From NCBI GenBank assembly GCA_007922225.1, contig ML679962.1:30425563-30489562 (forward strand): 64,000 nucleotides of DNA, given 5' to 3'. Below, one piece after another: positions 1-11,814 of the stretch. Numbering within the stretch: position 1 is the first letter of the stretch; the number at the start of each line of letters is the position of its first letter. This DNA is from Emydura subglobosa. Its lineage: Eukaryota; Chordata; Testudines; Chelidae. The translations under genes and the position numbers were made by a program. Under the pieces are notes generated by a model. It did not search any database and was not told where the DNA came from. It saw only the letters and a list, made by a program, of their open reading frames with translations.

Positions 1-1130
1 AAGCTCTTTCAGACTCCTCCTCTAGCAGTTAGACCTATAATCAGCTCAACAAAAACAGTTCAGAGATGTATCCTTTGTGCTTCTATGTAATTTACATATA
101 CTAAAAAAATCACAAAGCACGCTATTTATATAATGTTATGTAGTATAGAATGTACCATGTTAGCGGGCCGTAATCACAACCAATATTTTAAACAGGCTAA
201 AATATACTTTACATTATAAAGTAAATTTCACCACTAAAACAAAATGAAGTCACTTATTTCATTATTTCCAGACATAAGTAAAACAAACTAACTTATCTTA
301 CTGTATATATGGTAGGTCTATTTCTTTGTAATCAAAATGATTGCTGTTTCAATTAGGTAAATATTTGAATCCAGTACAGAGCCACCTTGTGACAAACTAA
401 CCATCACTCCAAACAAACAAGCACTAAGTGAGTTTTAAAAAATAATATATAACATCCAACTACCTCAGTGTTTTAAACAATCATTACTGTAGCAAAAATC
501 ATTTTCTGCTGCATCGATAGAAGCGTCAGCTGCTGCCATTATCATGCTGCATCAGATCCTAGGCTATCCCATGGCACATATTGATTTACTACCCTTTCTC
601 TCACCATATATCTCAAGAGGCCTGTCTCACCTGCATATTAATCTAGTTGTTCTCACCCCTCTATTGTCTAACCAAAAATTCAGATTCAGTGAGGCTGTCA
701 TTGCATTTGACAATTATTGGCCAGAGCATACCTAGCCTTTGGGACGGAAGGTGCACAGGCCCTTCCTCCCACTTGTCCACCCTTTACAATCAACGCAGTC
801 ACTGCACAGCAGGGTCAATACATCGCAGAGTATCAGATCTCTGGGATAGCTGTACAAAGGCTCTTGAAACAGTCTTCAGTTAAGTGCTCAAGGAAAGGTT
901 TATTTTGAAGGAGTGCTATTGAAAAAACATTGAAGGCAAGTGGAAACAAAGGACAAGGGGAACAGTGATGGGATCACAACCCAGGTGTTCCTCTCAGTCC
1001 CAGACTGGGGCAAGCCTTAAAATGAGCTGGGCTGCACAGCAGTGTAGAAAAGGCAGGCAGGCCAAATGCAGATTGATCACTGACGTGGAGGTGTTATAGG
1101 GAAACACTCTGTCTGCGCCCTAAGACATTA
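1..1130. other. AT-rich stretch, no gene recognised
   Basis: Short open frames between 544 and 908 overlap in several frames and resemble no family I know. From about 740 to 1080 the base composition is more GC-rich than its surroundings and may be an old unclassified repeat, but I see no ends. Nothing else is supportable. Confidence 0.5.
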
Positions 1131-1135
1131 TGGCT

Positions 1136-1384
1136 ATGGCTACACTGACGGCGGCGACTGCCATCAGATCGATTTCTCCGAATTGACTGAGCAATCAGTG
1201 AAGACCCGCTCAGTCGATCCAGAAATCGATGTACAAAAACCATCTTCGCAAGTGGCGCAGTGCAGTGAAGATGGCACGCAGAAGAGAAGCCCAGAAGTCG
1301 ACGGGAGTTACGCAAGTTTTTTGCGTAGCTTGCGTAACTCCCATCGACTGCCACTGAATCCTGGAGGTAAGTGTAGACAGGGTC
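1136..1384. mobile_element. Short TIR element (MITE-like) with internal hairpin
   Basis: The left edge reads ggctacact and the right edge agtgtagaca, whose reverse complement is tgtctacact, so the ends are short imperfect inverted repeats. Inside, 1296-1316 and 1329-1349 form a 21-nt hairpin with one mismatch around a 12-nt loop. CpG-containing words such as tcgacg and gcgtaac set it apart from the AT-rich flanks. The gtctacact end is one I associate with non-autonomous DNA elements in turtles. No target-site duplication could be fixed, so the exact limits are approximate. Confidence 0.6.
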
Positions 1385-1457
1385 TTAGACTTAATGAAAT
1401 CTCATTGGTAATGACAAACCTGATAAGACTTCTTTGGGACTCGTTGAAGCTGTTGTT

Positions 1458-1584
1458 GGGAGAGTCCCAGAACCTAGGCTCCAGCCTGAGCCCATCTGAC
1501 TATACTGCAATGTTATAGTCCTGCGAGCCCGAGTCAGCTGACACAGGCCAGCCGTGGGTGTGCTTTGGCAGTGTAGAAACACTC
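1458..1584. mobile_element. GC-rich TIR-element fragment, copy 1
   Basis: It contains cctgagccc, a cgagtcagctgac core and ggcagtgtag near its right edge. The core occurs inverted in the copy at 2328-2466, as expected for a largely palindromic non-autonomous DNA transposon. Assignment to a particular superfamily is not possible from the sequence seen here. Confidence 0.5.
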
Positions 1585-1589
1585 ATAGT

Positions 1590-2320
1590 GACATATGATC
1601 ATCCTGTGACAGAGAGGTCACCTCAGCATGAGAAGCTGAAATGGAAATGATTTTTGGAGGTGACCCAATTAACATTGCCCAATGCAGAAGGTGATAGCAC
1701 CCCAATTTCTATGACATTAGTAAATTACTATGGCTGTATATTCTCTGTGGAACTAACTAGAAAGTGACAAAAGTGGTCATGGTGATGATATACATTATAA
1801 TCTACAAAATCTTGTTGGTCAGGTTTTTGGGTTTCCATAACTAAAACCAAACCCAGGACTGGTTTCGATATGGGTCCCCATGTTTGAATAAGTTGCTCTG
1901 GTTTTGGCCCATCTCCAGTTTGAATGTATTCTACCTTCAGCTTCTAGCATAAGGGTTGGTCAAGAAGAAAAGCCAGAGGAGAACAAGACTTTCAAGTTGT
2001 GGCAAAAAAGAAAAAAAAAGTTTCTCTGTTTTTACTAACACACGCATCACTATGTTTTCTGAATATCTGGTAAATTAATGTGACGGGTCAGGGGATAAAT
2101 GCTCAGGGATTTACTTTTGCCCTGTGGCATACACAATGGAATGTGTTCTTATCTAGAAATTGAATTCTGGGAAACTCATCAGGTAAAATGGATCAAGCAA
2201 TATCCGCAGAGATCTCTCTCTGTAACTGCGTCTTCATTTTTGATTTTCCAGTAATTGAACTCAGTATCATTTTACGAACTGGCATCAAAGATGGGTGCTA
2301 TAGAGTTATGAAACCAAATA
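1590..2320. other. No gene recognised
   Basis: AT-rich DNA between two related TIR-element fragments. A short A-rich tract lies near 2005-2020. No exon, RNA gene or repeat could be supported. Confidence 0.4.
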
Positions 2321-2327
2321 CCCCTCC

Positions 2328-2466
2328 TTGCCAGCTGACTTGGACCCACATGGCTGAGGCTGTAGGGCTATTTAACTGAAGTGTAGACTTCCAGGTTTGG
2401 GCTGCAGCCTGGGCTCTAGGACCCTCCCACCTCACAGGTGTCTAATTGCAGTGAAGACATATCCTA
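2328..2466. mobile_element. GC-rich TIR-element fragment, copy 2
   Basis: It carries ccagctgacttgg near its left edge, the reverse complement of a core word in copy 1, then gtgtagacttcc, gctgcagcctgggctc and taattgcagtgaagaca. Together these look like one side plus the centre of the same palindromic family as 1458-1584. Ends are degraded. Confidence 0.5.
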
Positions 2467-4872
2467 AGTCAGTCTGCATCATGTCCACCTTCCTACTTTC
2501 TCAATGTCTGACAATTTCAACTGAACTACAGAACCAACTGAACCATTCTGTTATGTTGAGCAGCTTTATGGGGCAATTTTGTTTTCAGACAAAGCAGTTT
2601 CACTTTAATCTCTTCATTTATTTATTTTTGAATGAACCAGAATACTGGCAAACACAATGCCAATCATGACTTTTCAACCACAGCCTCCAGTTTTTCAACC
2701 TTTAGCATCACAGCTTTGAAGCTAAAGGCATTTTAATGATCAAAGAAAAAGGAGTAACACAGATGGTTTACTGCAGACATACTTTTCTGAGAGAATGTTA
2801 TGCTATCGCCACCTAAAGAGATGGATCAAAAATTCTGAAAGTGAATAAAGAGGGAAAACATTCTATTTAAATTGCTTTTGGTTTAGTGAAAGACTCTTAT
2901 CTAAACTTTGGATATGAATAGCCCAGAACTTGTGGAAGTTTGAATTTGATTTCAAACTTTGCAGCTCGGGCCCATTTCTACTTCTGCAGCAAGCTCATTA
3001 TGCAAGTTTTGATTCTACTTTACGTAAGCAATCATTATCATCTCCACAATACATTCTGGGCTGTATGAAAGGAAATGTGGAAACAGAATTTTTCCCTGGG
3101 GGTGAGCAATATTACATGTAACATGCTCCGTATATCTGTATTCAATGGAATGGCATGCCAAACACAGAACTGTGTTAGCAAATCTCATTGGAAAAGCTTG
3201 GAAACCACAACAGATGCTGGCAATCATAGAGACAGTGCTGAAGTGGAATCTCGCACATTATCATCACCCTTTGGGCTGTTACGTTGAAGTCTGACAAGGA
3301 ACTGACCTTTGGTAGGTTTCTTTGGAAGAATGTAGTCAAAAAATTTGTTTGGGGTCTTTTCTTTCTTAATGAAGTACTTTTTAATATACACCATATTGTT
3401 TTGAGAAATATGTAGTGTAAACAAGCTGATCCACTTTGACTGGCACTATTGGGAAGTTGGAGCCAATAAATTGGTAGCAGATTAAAATATTCACTTCTCT
3501 AGGATACTTCTGAAAGACTGAACAAGGTTCTTCAGGCAGACAGAAGTTTGCAATATCCTCTATGCTTTTTTGTTCTAGTCAGACAGAACCAAAACCTCCC
3601 CTGTTTATGAGAAACCTTTCAGACATCTGTAAGCTGTACTTGCTAGACATGCAAACCAACTCCCCACGAAATAAACCAACTACACTAGAGGTCTGCTGTG
3701 ATACTATATAAAGAAATAGGTTTAGGCTAATGCCTTTCACTAGTTTAACAAACTAACAATGCCATGAGATAGCAATATTAATGGTGGATGATTCAGGAAT
3801 CAAATGAAGCTCGCCTCTGTGTTGTGTGACTAACACATCTATATTGCAAAAAATAAACAAAGTACTGCAGGCCCTCAGAGTGCATACTGGATGAGATCAC
3901 TCAGTCCCCAGTGGTTATTGGGGGTTTTTTAAAGTTAAATCTCTCCTGTAATTTGCTTGAAATTTCCAGTGTGTTTGCACAGCAAATAAAAGCTCCAAAT
4001 TCAAGGGACAAACAGTTCTGAAAACACCCCCTGAATATGGCATTGTGTGTGCGTGTGTATCTCCTTTATTTACTTACTTATTTTAGATTGTGGTTCACTG
4101 CAGCAGGTGACTATAATGTCATCTACTGCTTAAGAGAGCTGCCCAAACTGTTAGCTCCTACTAAAGTTGGCCTGCATCCTCCTCCATGCCTTCAGAGGAC
4201 TTCCTCTAATTTTAAGTGCAATTAACACCCCTTCTTCAGCCCCCCTCACATCTAACTTCCCTTACTGCTCCCCCCCCCTCAGCTCTCAACCTTTCTTTCT
4301 TGCTCTCTCTCTCAAGAGCAAATGCTAACAGGATTTATATTCAGAAGCTTGTCACATGACAGATGTCTATTTTTCACTTGTCAGACTGGCCAGAATTGAA
4401 GCAACAGCCATGTTAGTGTGACAATCAACTCGTGCAGATTCTTGGCCTTAAACTGTCTCCAGAAGAAAGTGGGATCTCTCAAACATGCTTAAAAGTTATT
4501 TAATTAAAATATATGCAGCATCAGATGCTAGAGACTACATTTCTGCATCCCCATTAAAAGATATTCTCCTAAGACATGGAACAAGACACAGCAGGGGTAC
4601 AACTACAAGCACATTGGGAAATCAATAGTCGTATAACAATGTCTTCTATTTTTAAAGAAATCTGTCTGTGAAAAGAAAACTGAGGGTGGCTAAGGCTTTA
4701 TCCTCCACTAAAGAGCTAAAAATTTACACGCGCTGCCAGTTCAGATACCATGTTTAATATATTCTGGTTTATATTTTTCCTAGCTAAATCAATAACAGGC
4801 AGCCATTCCCCAAGGTGAAAATATACATTAAGAGGGAAAGACACCAGGCTAGACAACCTTCCAGTTATTTGT

Positions 4873-4905
4873 AAAAAAAAAGAAAAAGTGGGGGGGGGAG
4901 GGGGC
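4873..4905. repeat. A-run plus G-run low-complexity tract
   Basis: A nine-base A-run, a second A-rich run, then a G-run of about ten bases and a further G-rich patch lie next to each other. Simple low-complexity DNA. Confidence 0.8.
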
Positions 4906-6075
4906 AGAGAGGCTTTTGTGTTTGCTTGCAGTATGTGTAGGTGGATTATATCTCTGGTGAAACATCAGCAGACAATGTAACAGTGTTAGAGCAGCCAAAT
5001 GACACTCCTCCCTGTTTGATAACACAATACTTACTTTTCCATTATTGATTCTTCCACATAAGTGGCTTGTATAGAACATAACATGCTGCTTAGATTATGC
5101 TCCACAGTGTCTGAGGCAGAGTGAACCCAGTAAGCAAACGGTTCCCAGCTGCATAAACAATCATGCCCTGCTTACTGCCTGATATGATATAAGGATGAAA
5201 CAGCTGTATTAGCCTTGGCAGAAAATTATTTCAGACCCAACTACACTTGATTTATGTGGTGGATCCATGAACATAAAGCTTGATATGAATTTCTACAACC
5301 TGCGTTGCTTGGACTTACTGTATGTATTGTCACTGCTACATGAAGGCTGGCTAATGGATAGTAAAATAGCAACAGCCTGAGACTGGATGTTTCCCCCTGG
5401 CATCATACACTTTAGTAGATTCATTTAAGACATGCTGGTCATTTTTTCCACTTCTTTGGTACCAAGATGTAGGGCAATCCTTTTCCCAGTGAGAAAAGGG
5501 ACTTAAAGGATTTTTAAGATTCGGAGAGATGCAAACCAGTGAAGCAAAATTAATGATTTCAGTTTTATTTAGACGGAGGCAGATTTGGGTTGTGTGAGTT
5601 CTATCACTCTATAACCCATTAAGGACCCATCGTCTCAACTTTCCATTTCATTCCATTCTCCCTCCTACCACCGGCCCTTGCAGCTGCATTATGCTCACTA
5701 AATGATTTAGCACCCTATTTTCAAAGACAGCCAGTAAAACAGGGAAGCCAAACTTCCTAGTATTCCTAGCCAGCTTTTCAAGTTCTATGGGTCTCATAGC
5801 CCATCTTCACGGAGAAGACAATTCTCTCTGATATGCTATTGTTCCTGAGACCACAGTGAAGTAGCTGATTATTAATATTGCATTTCAGAGTGTATTCCTT
5901 ACGTAACACGCAGCTTAAGAAAATTGTTCTAATGTGGTATTGGGGAACAAAAGTACTGGTATTCATACCATTACAGTCATGAGGGCTAAAACTAAATTGG
6001 CATAGATGGGTCAATTCCTGTGATCTGTGGAAGGCACTCAGATACCAGTGACAAGCATGATATAAAAGCTTGAAT

Positions 6076-6092
6076 GGAGAGAGAGAGAGAGA
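6076..6092. repeat. (GA)n microsatellite
   Basis: A perfect run of GA dinucleotides, about eight units. Confidence 0.85.
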
Positions 6093-6296
6093 ATGGCATG
6101 AGAACTCAAAGGTCCCAGCTGTGAAGAGGCCATGCAGAGGGACTCCACTTGCACTCCCTGCTGCTTGTCATCATAAGCTGTTTATATGGCTAACAAGAAT
6201 ATAGCCTTATATAATAGTAAATATTTTTTAAAAACAAACAAAGATCTTTGGAACGCATATCAACCCTTATGTTTCAGGGCTTACACCAAATGTCAC

Positions 6297-6344
6297 TATG
6301 GACAAGAAGGCTACTTTCCTGGGGTCAAGTTATCCCATAATTGC
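6297..6344 (+). mobile_element. CR1 3' tail, left piece (interrupted copy)
   Basis: The words ggtcaagttatcccataa just before the TIR element, together with the CR1-tail words after it (6811-6925), read as one CR1 3' region split by an insertion. The left limit is approximate. Confidence 0.45.
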
Positions 6345-6810
6345 TAGGGTTGCCAGGTGTCTGGTTTTTGACCGGAAAGGCCAGTAACCCTGGCTGGAAG
6401 GGTGGGGGTGGAAGCCGCCAGGGTCATCAACCTGCGCCAGCCCCTGCTCAGCCAGTGCTGCTTCCTATCTGCATCCTGTGGGCAGGCAGGCTCCATGTCA
6501 GGGGCTGCAGCTCCCATCCTAGCCCAGGAGCAGAGGGAGCCCAGTTGGGGGCAGGAGAGGGAGGTGGAGATGATCGAGCAGCAAGCGATGGGAGGACGAG
6601 GGAGAGGAGCGAGCGGGGGCGGGGCCTGGAGAAGAGGCGGAGCAAGGGATGGGGCCTTGAGGGAAGAGGCTAATAGGGGTGGGGCCTCAAGGGAAGAGGT
6701 GGAGCAGGGTCAAGGCTTGGGGGAGAAGATGCAGAGCAAGGGGTTGGGGGAGGTTCTGACACTCCTGCTGTAGTTTCCAGTTTTTAGAAATTAGAAAGTT
6801 GGCAACCCTA
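6345..6810. mobile_element. GC-rich TIR transposon inserted in CR1 tail
   Basis: The element begins tagggttgcca and ends tggcaacccta, an 11-bp perfect terminal inverted repeat. The interior from about 6400 to 6750 is unusually GC-rich, with repeated ggggcctggag/gaggcggagc-like words. This explains the long spurious open frames at 6341-6773. It encodes no recognisable transposase, so it is non-autonomous. The agggttgccaactttctaa-type end is one I associate with an abundant turtle DNA element, perhaps hAT-like. The flanks attgc (left) and actgc (right) may be a decayed target duplication. Confidence 0.7.
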
Positions 6811-6925
6811 ACTGCCCACTTCAGGGTTTCTTCCTCTGAAGCAGCTGGTACTGGTCACTTTCTGAGACAGAATACTGAACTCGATGGACCAATGGTCTGA
6901 CCCAGCATGGCAATTCCTATGTTCC
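6811..6925 (+). mobile_element. CR1 3' tail, right piece
   Basis: It carries the CR1 3'-end signature: tcctctgaagcagctgg, gagacagaatactgaac, gatggacca, ggtctgacccag and a terminal cctatgttcc. The same words in the same order occur at 43541-43640. Only the untranslated tail survives. Confidence 0.8.
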
Positions 6926-7004
6926 CTGTGCAAAGCCAATTTAACCAGACTTTGTGCAGGGTTCCGGATTTAATTCCAATACTTCAATAAATTGAGATGT
7001 ATTT

Positions 7005-7212
7005 AATGGTTAGGATATGGCCAAGGAGTCAGGATTCATAGGCTGTATTCCCAGCTCTACCACTTCACTGCTGTGTAACCTTGGGCAGGTCACCAAACCT
7101 CACAGCCCCTCAGTTTAGCAGTCTGTAAACCGGGTACAATAATAGTTGTCTCCTGAATTGAGATATTCTAACTCTTAATTTATGCAAAGTGCTTTGAGAG
7201 ACTCACATAAAC
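7005..7212 (+). mobile_element. MIR-type SINE
   Basis: The order cccagctctaccac, gctgtgtaaccttgggcag, gtcacc, cctcagttt and then a cgggtacaataatag stretch ending near aaagtgctttgagag is the conserved core and tail of MIR (CORE-SINE). It is diverged and has no poly(A) tail. Confidence 0.85.
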
Positions 7213-7214
7213 CA

Positions 7215-10200
7215 CACACTATAAATTCAATGGATTAAATGTTTAGAACAATTAAATGTGAACAATTCTCTTCAGTGACCTCAAGCTACTGACAAGGTTA
7301 CTTTTTTAAACCCCTTGTTGTCAAAGTTGAACAGACATTAAAAAAAGGTTTCTAAACAAAGTTCCTAATCCCTTTTTGGTTTTCCTTTTTTACCAATTTT
7401 ACTTTATTTGAAAGAATAGGAGAGAAATGAAATTGAAAACCAATAAAAGTCATAGTGTACTATACATGTGTACAAAACCCACCAGTTTACAAGCTGCAAA
7501 AGCCTCCATTCAGAAAGAAAAGCAACCTGCCACACAGTGCAAAAGCAATCCATTTTGATAAAGCACATGCCTTTGTGAATCATAAGCAGACTTTCTACAA
7601 AACTGTCTCTCTTTTTCTCCTGATTCCCTGCAGACATGTGTAATTTTCACTGCCTGTCAGTTTATCAAAAAGACCAGAGCATCAAATTTCAGCTCTGGAT
7701 TGTCAGGTCTGATCCCTATTTCCTTTCAAATTCCAAAATACTGACACATTGATTGGAGTTCATAGTGTCAGACAACAGCACTTAAGAAACATTTTTGCTA
7801 AAATATAGCTTCTGATCTATCTTTTATGGTTTTTTCCCCTTTTGGAGCCTCAAGAGTATTGATCTGTGACTCATTTATATATGATTTTCACAAAGTAGCG
7901 GGCAATTCGCTCACACAAAACAGTTCTTTTGTATAACCTTTTAAAAGGGGGCCCATCAAAGGGGATGAATCTAGCTTATTTAGTTTGCTGAGACATCCCC
8001 CTAATGTTTCTCAGAATTGACTCTGTGTCTCCAAGGTCCCAACTACTAGCTAGAAAGATATAATTTCAGTGAGCACAGTGATGCTTAGTTTCAGTGTATT
8101 AGCACAGTGTGAAAGTTGGGGTTCCCCAGCAAACATTTATACACTGAGAGGTTTAAAATATAATTAATAATATCTGCATTCCTTTTTAGTAAATACATAT
8201 CATAGCAGATCTTCACTTTCAGGGTTTACTCAATAAGAATGCCATTGATATAAAGATTCAAATCTGGCATCGAATCCCAGCATCACCCTCCTTCAAACAT
8301 GAATAGTAATCTTTGATCCACAAGAACAGTCATCCTGTCTCCTCAGCAGTGGCAGACACTTGTTCATGTCTCCCTTCTTAAAAATGCTGCTGGTAGTGTG
8401 TCCTTTCTTGCTAGGGATCTAAGGATTTTGTTGAAAACTGCATATGGCTCATATTTCATAGGTACTAGCAGTGTATGAGGCAGAACTGCTGTAGCAGCGC
8501 TAATGGCATAATAAACAATGGATTTTGAAGAACCCTAATTCATAAGCATGTATGTTGCAATTTAATATAAATGGTTAATTTTGTTCACTCTCAAGTGTGG
8601 AAGTCTAACTCTACAGCATTTCTCTAAAGAACTCTTCAATTAATGAGATCCTACTATTGTTAACTATATCATCCACTCTAAGTAAGTCTGCTTTTTTGGG
8701 GCAATTGTGTGAGCTTCTTCTACATTCTTTATTTTTTACACATTTAACAATAAGAGAAAATTTCTAGCTATCTTGCCCTTCTGGGACACACCTTTTCTTA
8801 TCCTGCCATTTAAGTCAAGCATCTCCCCGGGGCATCTTCCATATAAATAACATTTGCTCACAATCTTGGAAGTCAGAACAACTGACTACTCCTTGGGTGG
8901 CCACCAGGGGAGCACAAAGGGAAATATCTGTTCTACCATACTCCTAGTTGGGCCTCTCCGGCTCCCGAGATCTGAAATCCCAAGGCTGCTCTCAAACTCT
9001 GGCCACATGCGGGAGAAAGCGAGCTTTGAAAAGGTAAATGTTATCTGAACTAATAGGACCAAAATCTCAGGAAGTAGTTTAATAAAATGTGAAAGACAAA
9101 GGAACAAAAAGTGAATGGAAAGTTTTGCTATGATTGAACGAGGACAAGAGATCATCTCATGAGCAATCTTAAAAAACTCAGGAGAGGAAAAATACAGCAC
9201 ACATTACAGCTAAAATTCCTGAATTTAAAACAAAATCTGATTTATCTGAGTCCATGTACAAACTGCTTATTTTTAATGACTAAATCTTCAGATTCACAAA
9301 TTATATGTAAAACAAATTTGATCTCTCTCAAGTGATCAAAGCTTTTGGTATTTAGATATTCTTAAAAGTCATAATACCTGCTTATCCCCACACACTTTTT
9401 ACTATGCATGCATTTTATTCACTATTCATATTAATAAAGAATGTTTAACTTTGGAGGGCTACCCGGTATAAACATAAATTGCAAAATATTCAGAGCACTT
9501 CAGAGACAATGTTCCAGTTGGTAAATCCTAAAAAGCAGAAACACCTTTATCAAACAACTCAACTACAGAAGGATAGAGATGTCCTGTAAGCAATTCAAAC
9601 ATATTGAACAGCTAAATTGATGGAAACACAGTAGACTGAATACTAGATTAAGAAATGGTAAGAGAGAAATGATTTACTTTACAGAGTATATAGGACACAA
9701 TTGTCAAAGCATAGTGAATCCTCATTAGTTATGAAGTATAAACTTCTTTTTTTTATATATAAAAATTGGCCTATTGTACAGTAAGCAAAACAGTAGATGT
9801 TGCCATTTTACCCATTTTATCTAATGGAATGTCTGTATTTAGGCTTCAATTTCACATTGATTATATCCAGAATATTAATGCATTCAACAACAAAAGCAAG
9901 AAAAGTTGAATGTTGAACCACAAACAAGCATAAAACACATCCTTTAAATGTAAAATTTAAAAAGCAGCATGCTAGATGGAAAGGGCTGTTTTTGTCTAAT
10001 AGGAATAAATGAGGCTGCAAAAATTATTGTGGATAAAACATTCCTTCCGATTTCCACTGTGCTGTTTGTTATATGTTTGTTTAAAATGCTCTTTTCTAAA
10101 ATGTAGCTTTTATTTGAATATTGAATGGAAGAATAAACAGACGAGTGATAATACAGCATCTCTTATCTCTGTCGTTAGGTTATTTATTTCTCATGGATTC

Positions 10201-10325
10201 CTCATTATCTTTATCTCAGTAAATTAGCTAAAAGACACTTTCCCAAACATATCAGTTCAACTGAATGAAAAATCAGATATGGACATTTCAAAATGACTAC
10301 TTATTATTTGTACCACAGTAACATC
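7215..10325. other. Long AT-rich stretch, no gene recognised
   Basis: The two longest frames, 7404-7637 (minus) and 8886-9200 (minus), show no known motif. The 8880-9040 segment is somewhat more GC-rich (ctcccgagatctg region) but has no recognisable identity. Confidence 0.45.
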
Positions 10326-10327
10326 TA

Positions 10328-10558
10328 GAGTCCACAGTTGAGATCAGGGTCCCGCTGTCCAAGGCACAGTACAAATACATAAAAGACACAATCCTCTCCT
10401 AAAGAGCTTGCAATCTAATTAGAAAAGATAGAGGAGAAATAGAAGTACAGAGAGGCGAAGTGATTTGCCTACAGTCACTGAGCAAGCCAGTAGCAGAGGC
10501 AGGCACCAAACCCAAGTAACCTGATTGCCAGCTCATTTGACCCTAACCACTGGCCTTA
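10328..10558 (-). mobile_element. MIR-like SINE, minus strand
   Basis: Reading the plus strand, gagatcagggtcccgctgtcc, ggcacagtacaaatacat and aaagagcttgcaatctaa are followed by cagagaggcgaagtgattt and gcagaggcaggcacc. The last part is the reverse complement of the MIR core, while the first part is the 3' module of an amniote MIR relative. The copy at about 15810-16085 has the same modules in the same order. Confidence 0.7.
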
Positions 10559-10574
10559 CTTGGCCTGAAGCATG

Positions 10575-10925
10575 GAAGTAGCTAGAGCTGGCCAGGGATT
10601 TTTCAATGAATAATTTGTTCCTAGAAAACACTGATTTGACTAACCCAAAACTTCATGAACCAGGGTCAGGTTTGACAAATTTTCTGACTTTGAAAAACTA
10701 TCAAGAAAAAAAGGTTTGAAATTGTCTAGATGTTTTATTTCAACATTTTCTATACCAAAAAGTGTGGTCTTACAGGTCAAAATGACTCTTTATTTCAAAA
10801 TTTAAGTTAATTAGACTGAAAAAAAAGTAAAATAAGAAAAAAAAGTCAAAATAAAAATGAAACATTTCAATTGACTCAAAATGAAAAAAAAATGGGTTTT
10901 TGATTTGTGAATATTTTTGAAATAC
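10575..10925. repeat. A/T-rich interspersed repeat
   Basis: A block rich in words such as gacaaattttctgac, tttcaaaatttaagtt, aattagactgaaaaaa and caattgactcaaaatg. I recognise this as a common A/T-rich interspersed repeat of turtles, although I cannot assign a superfamily. It has no coding content. Confidence 0.5.
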
Positions 10926-10989
10926 TGACTTTTTTCCTGCTTCAAGATAGGAAAAATGTCAAACTCTTGAAAATATTAGTGAGACAGGA

Positions 10990-11810
10990 ATTCCTTGGTG
11001 TATTGTATGAATGGTTGGGATTATGTTTTTCAGTGTGCATTACTTTGCATTTATCAACACTGAATTTCACCTGCCATTTTCTTGCACAGTCACTCAGTTT
11101 GCGGAGATCCCTTTGTAACTTTTCACTTAACTAACTTGAATAATTTTGTATCATCTGCAAATTTTGCCACATCACTGTTTACCCCTTTTTCCAGATCATT
11201 TATGAATATGTTGAACAGCACTGGTCCCAATACAGATCCTTGCAGGGACCCTGCTATTTACCTCTCTCCATTCATAACACTGACCAATTATTCCTATCCA
11301 TTATTTTCCATCTTTTATCCAATTATTGATCAGGAGAAGACCATCCCTTCTATCCCAAAACTCCTTACTTTGCATAAGAGCTTTTGGTGTGGGAACTTGC
11401 CAAAGTCTTTCTGAAAGTCCAAGTGCACTATTATGTATGTGTGTCCATGTTTGGTGACCCGCTCAGAGAATTCTAGTAGATTGGTGAGGCATGATTTCCC
11501 TTTACAAAAATCATGTTGACTCTTCCGCAACATATTGTGTTCATCTATGTGTCTGATAATTCTGTCCTTTCCTATAGTTTCAACCAATCTGCCTGGTACT
11601 GAAGTTAGGCTTACCAGCCTGTAATTCCCAGGATTGTCTCTGGAGCCTTTTTGAAAAATTGGCATCACGTTAGCTATTGGCTAGTCATCTGGTACAGAGG
11701 TTGATTTAAGTGATAGGTTACATGACACAGTTAGTAGTTTTGCAATTTCATATTTGGAATCCTTCAGAACTATTGGGTGAATGCCATGAGATCCTGGTGA
11801 CTTCGATTTC
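10990..11810 (-). mobile_element. CR1 LINE fragment, minus strand
   Basis: The minus strand carries CR1 reverse-transcriptase sequence. The frame at 11668-11330 contains DNPGNYR, a region before the palm, then HNMLRKSQHDFCKGKSC and a diverged DFQKDFG where CR1 has the DFSKAFD palm A motif. Further toward 11000 the plus strand contains tttatgaatatgttgaacag, the complement of the CR1 segment around motif B. The copy is 5'- and 3'-truncated and broken by frameshifts, and it is older than the copies at 22848 and 42213. Confidence 0.85.
11330..11668 (-). pseudogene. CR1 reverse transcriptase fragment
   Basis: About 112 residues of the N-terminal half of a CR1 reverse transcriptase are readable in one frame. 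The order DNPGNYR, then GKSCLTNLL, then a palm A-like HLDFQKDFG fits CR1 ORF2. The palm A motif is altered compared with the DFSKAFD of the copy at 42233. The catalytic FADD region is not in this frame and lies in degraded sequence toward 11000. It is not functional. In life the parent protein copies CR1 RNA by target-primed reverse transcription. Confidence 0.75.
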
Positions 11811-11814
11811 AAAG

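Larger units (their letters stand above)
2470..6295. other. Long AT-rich stretch, no gene recognised
   Basis: No open frame here looks like a known protein. There are a poly-C/poly-pyrimidine patch at about 4269-4315, an A-tract followed by a G-run at about 4873-4905, and a (GA)n run at 6076-6092. I see no other structure. Confidence 0.45.

Noticed and set aside
6341..6773. Two overlapping plus-strand frames of 110 and 123 codons
   Set aside because: They lie in the GC-rich interior of the TIR element, are rich in Gly/Arg/Glu from repeated GC words, and overlap a frame on the other strand.
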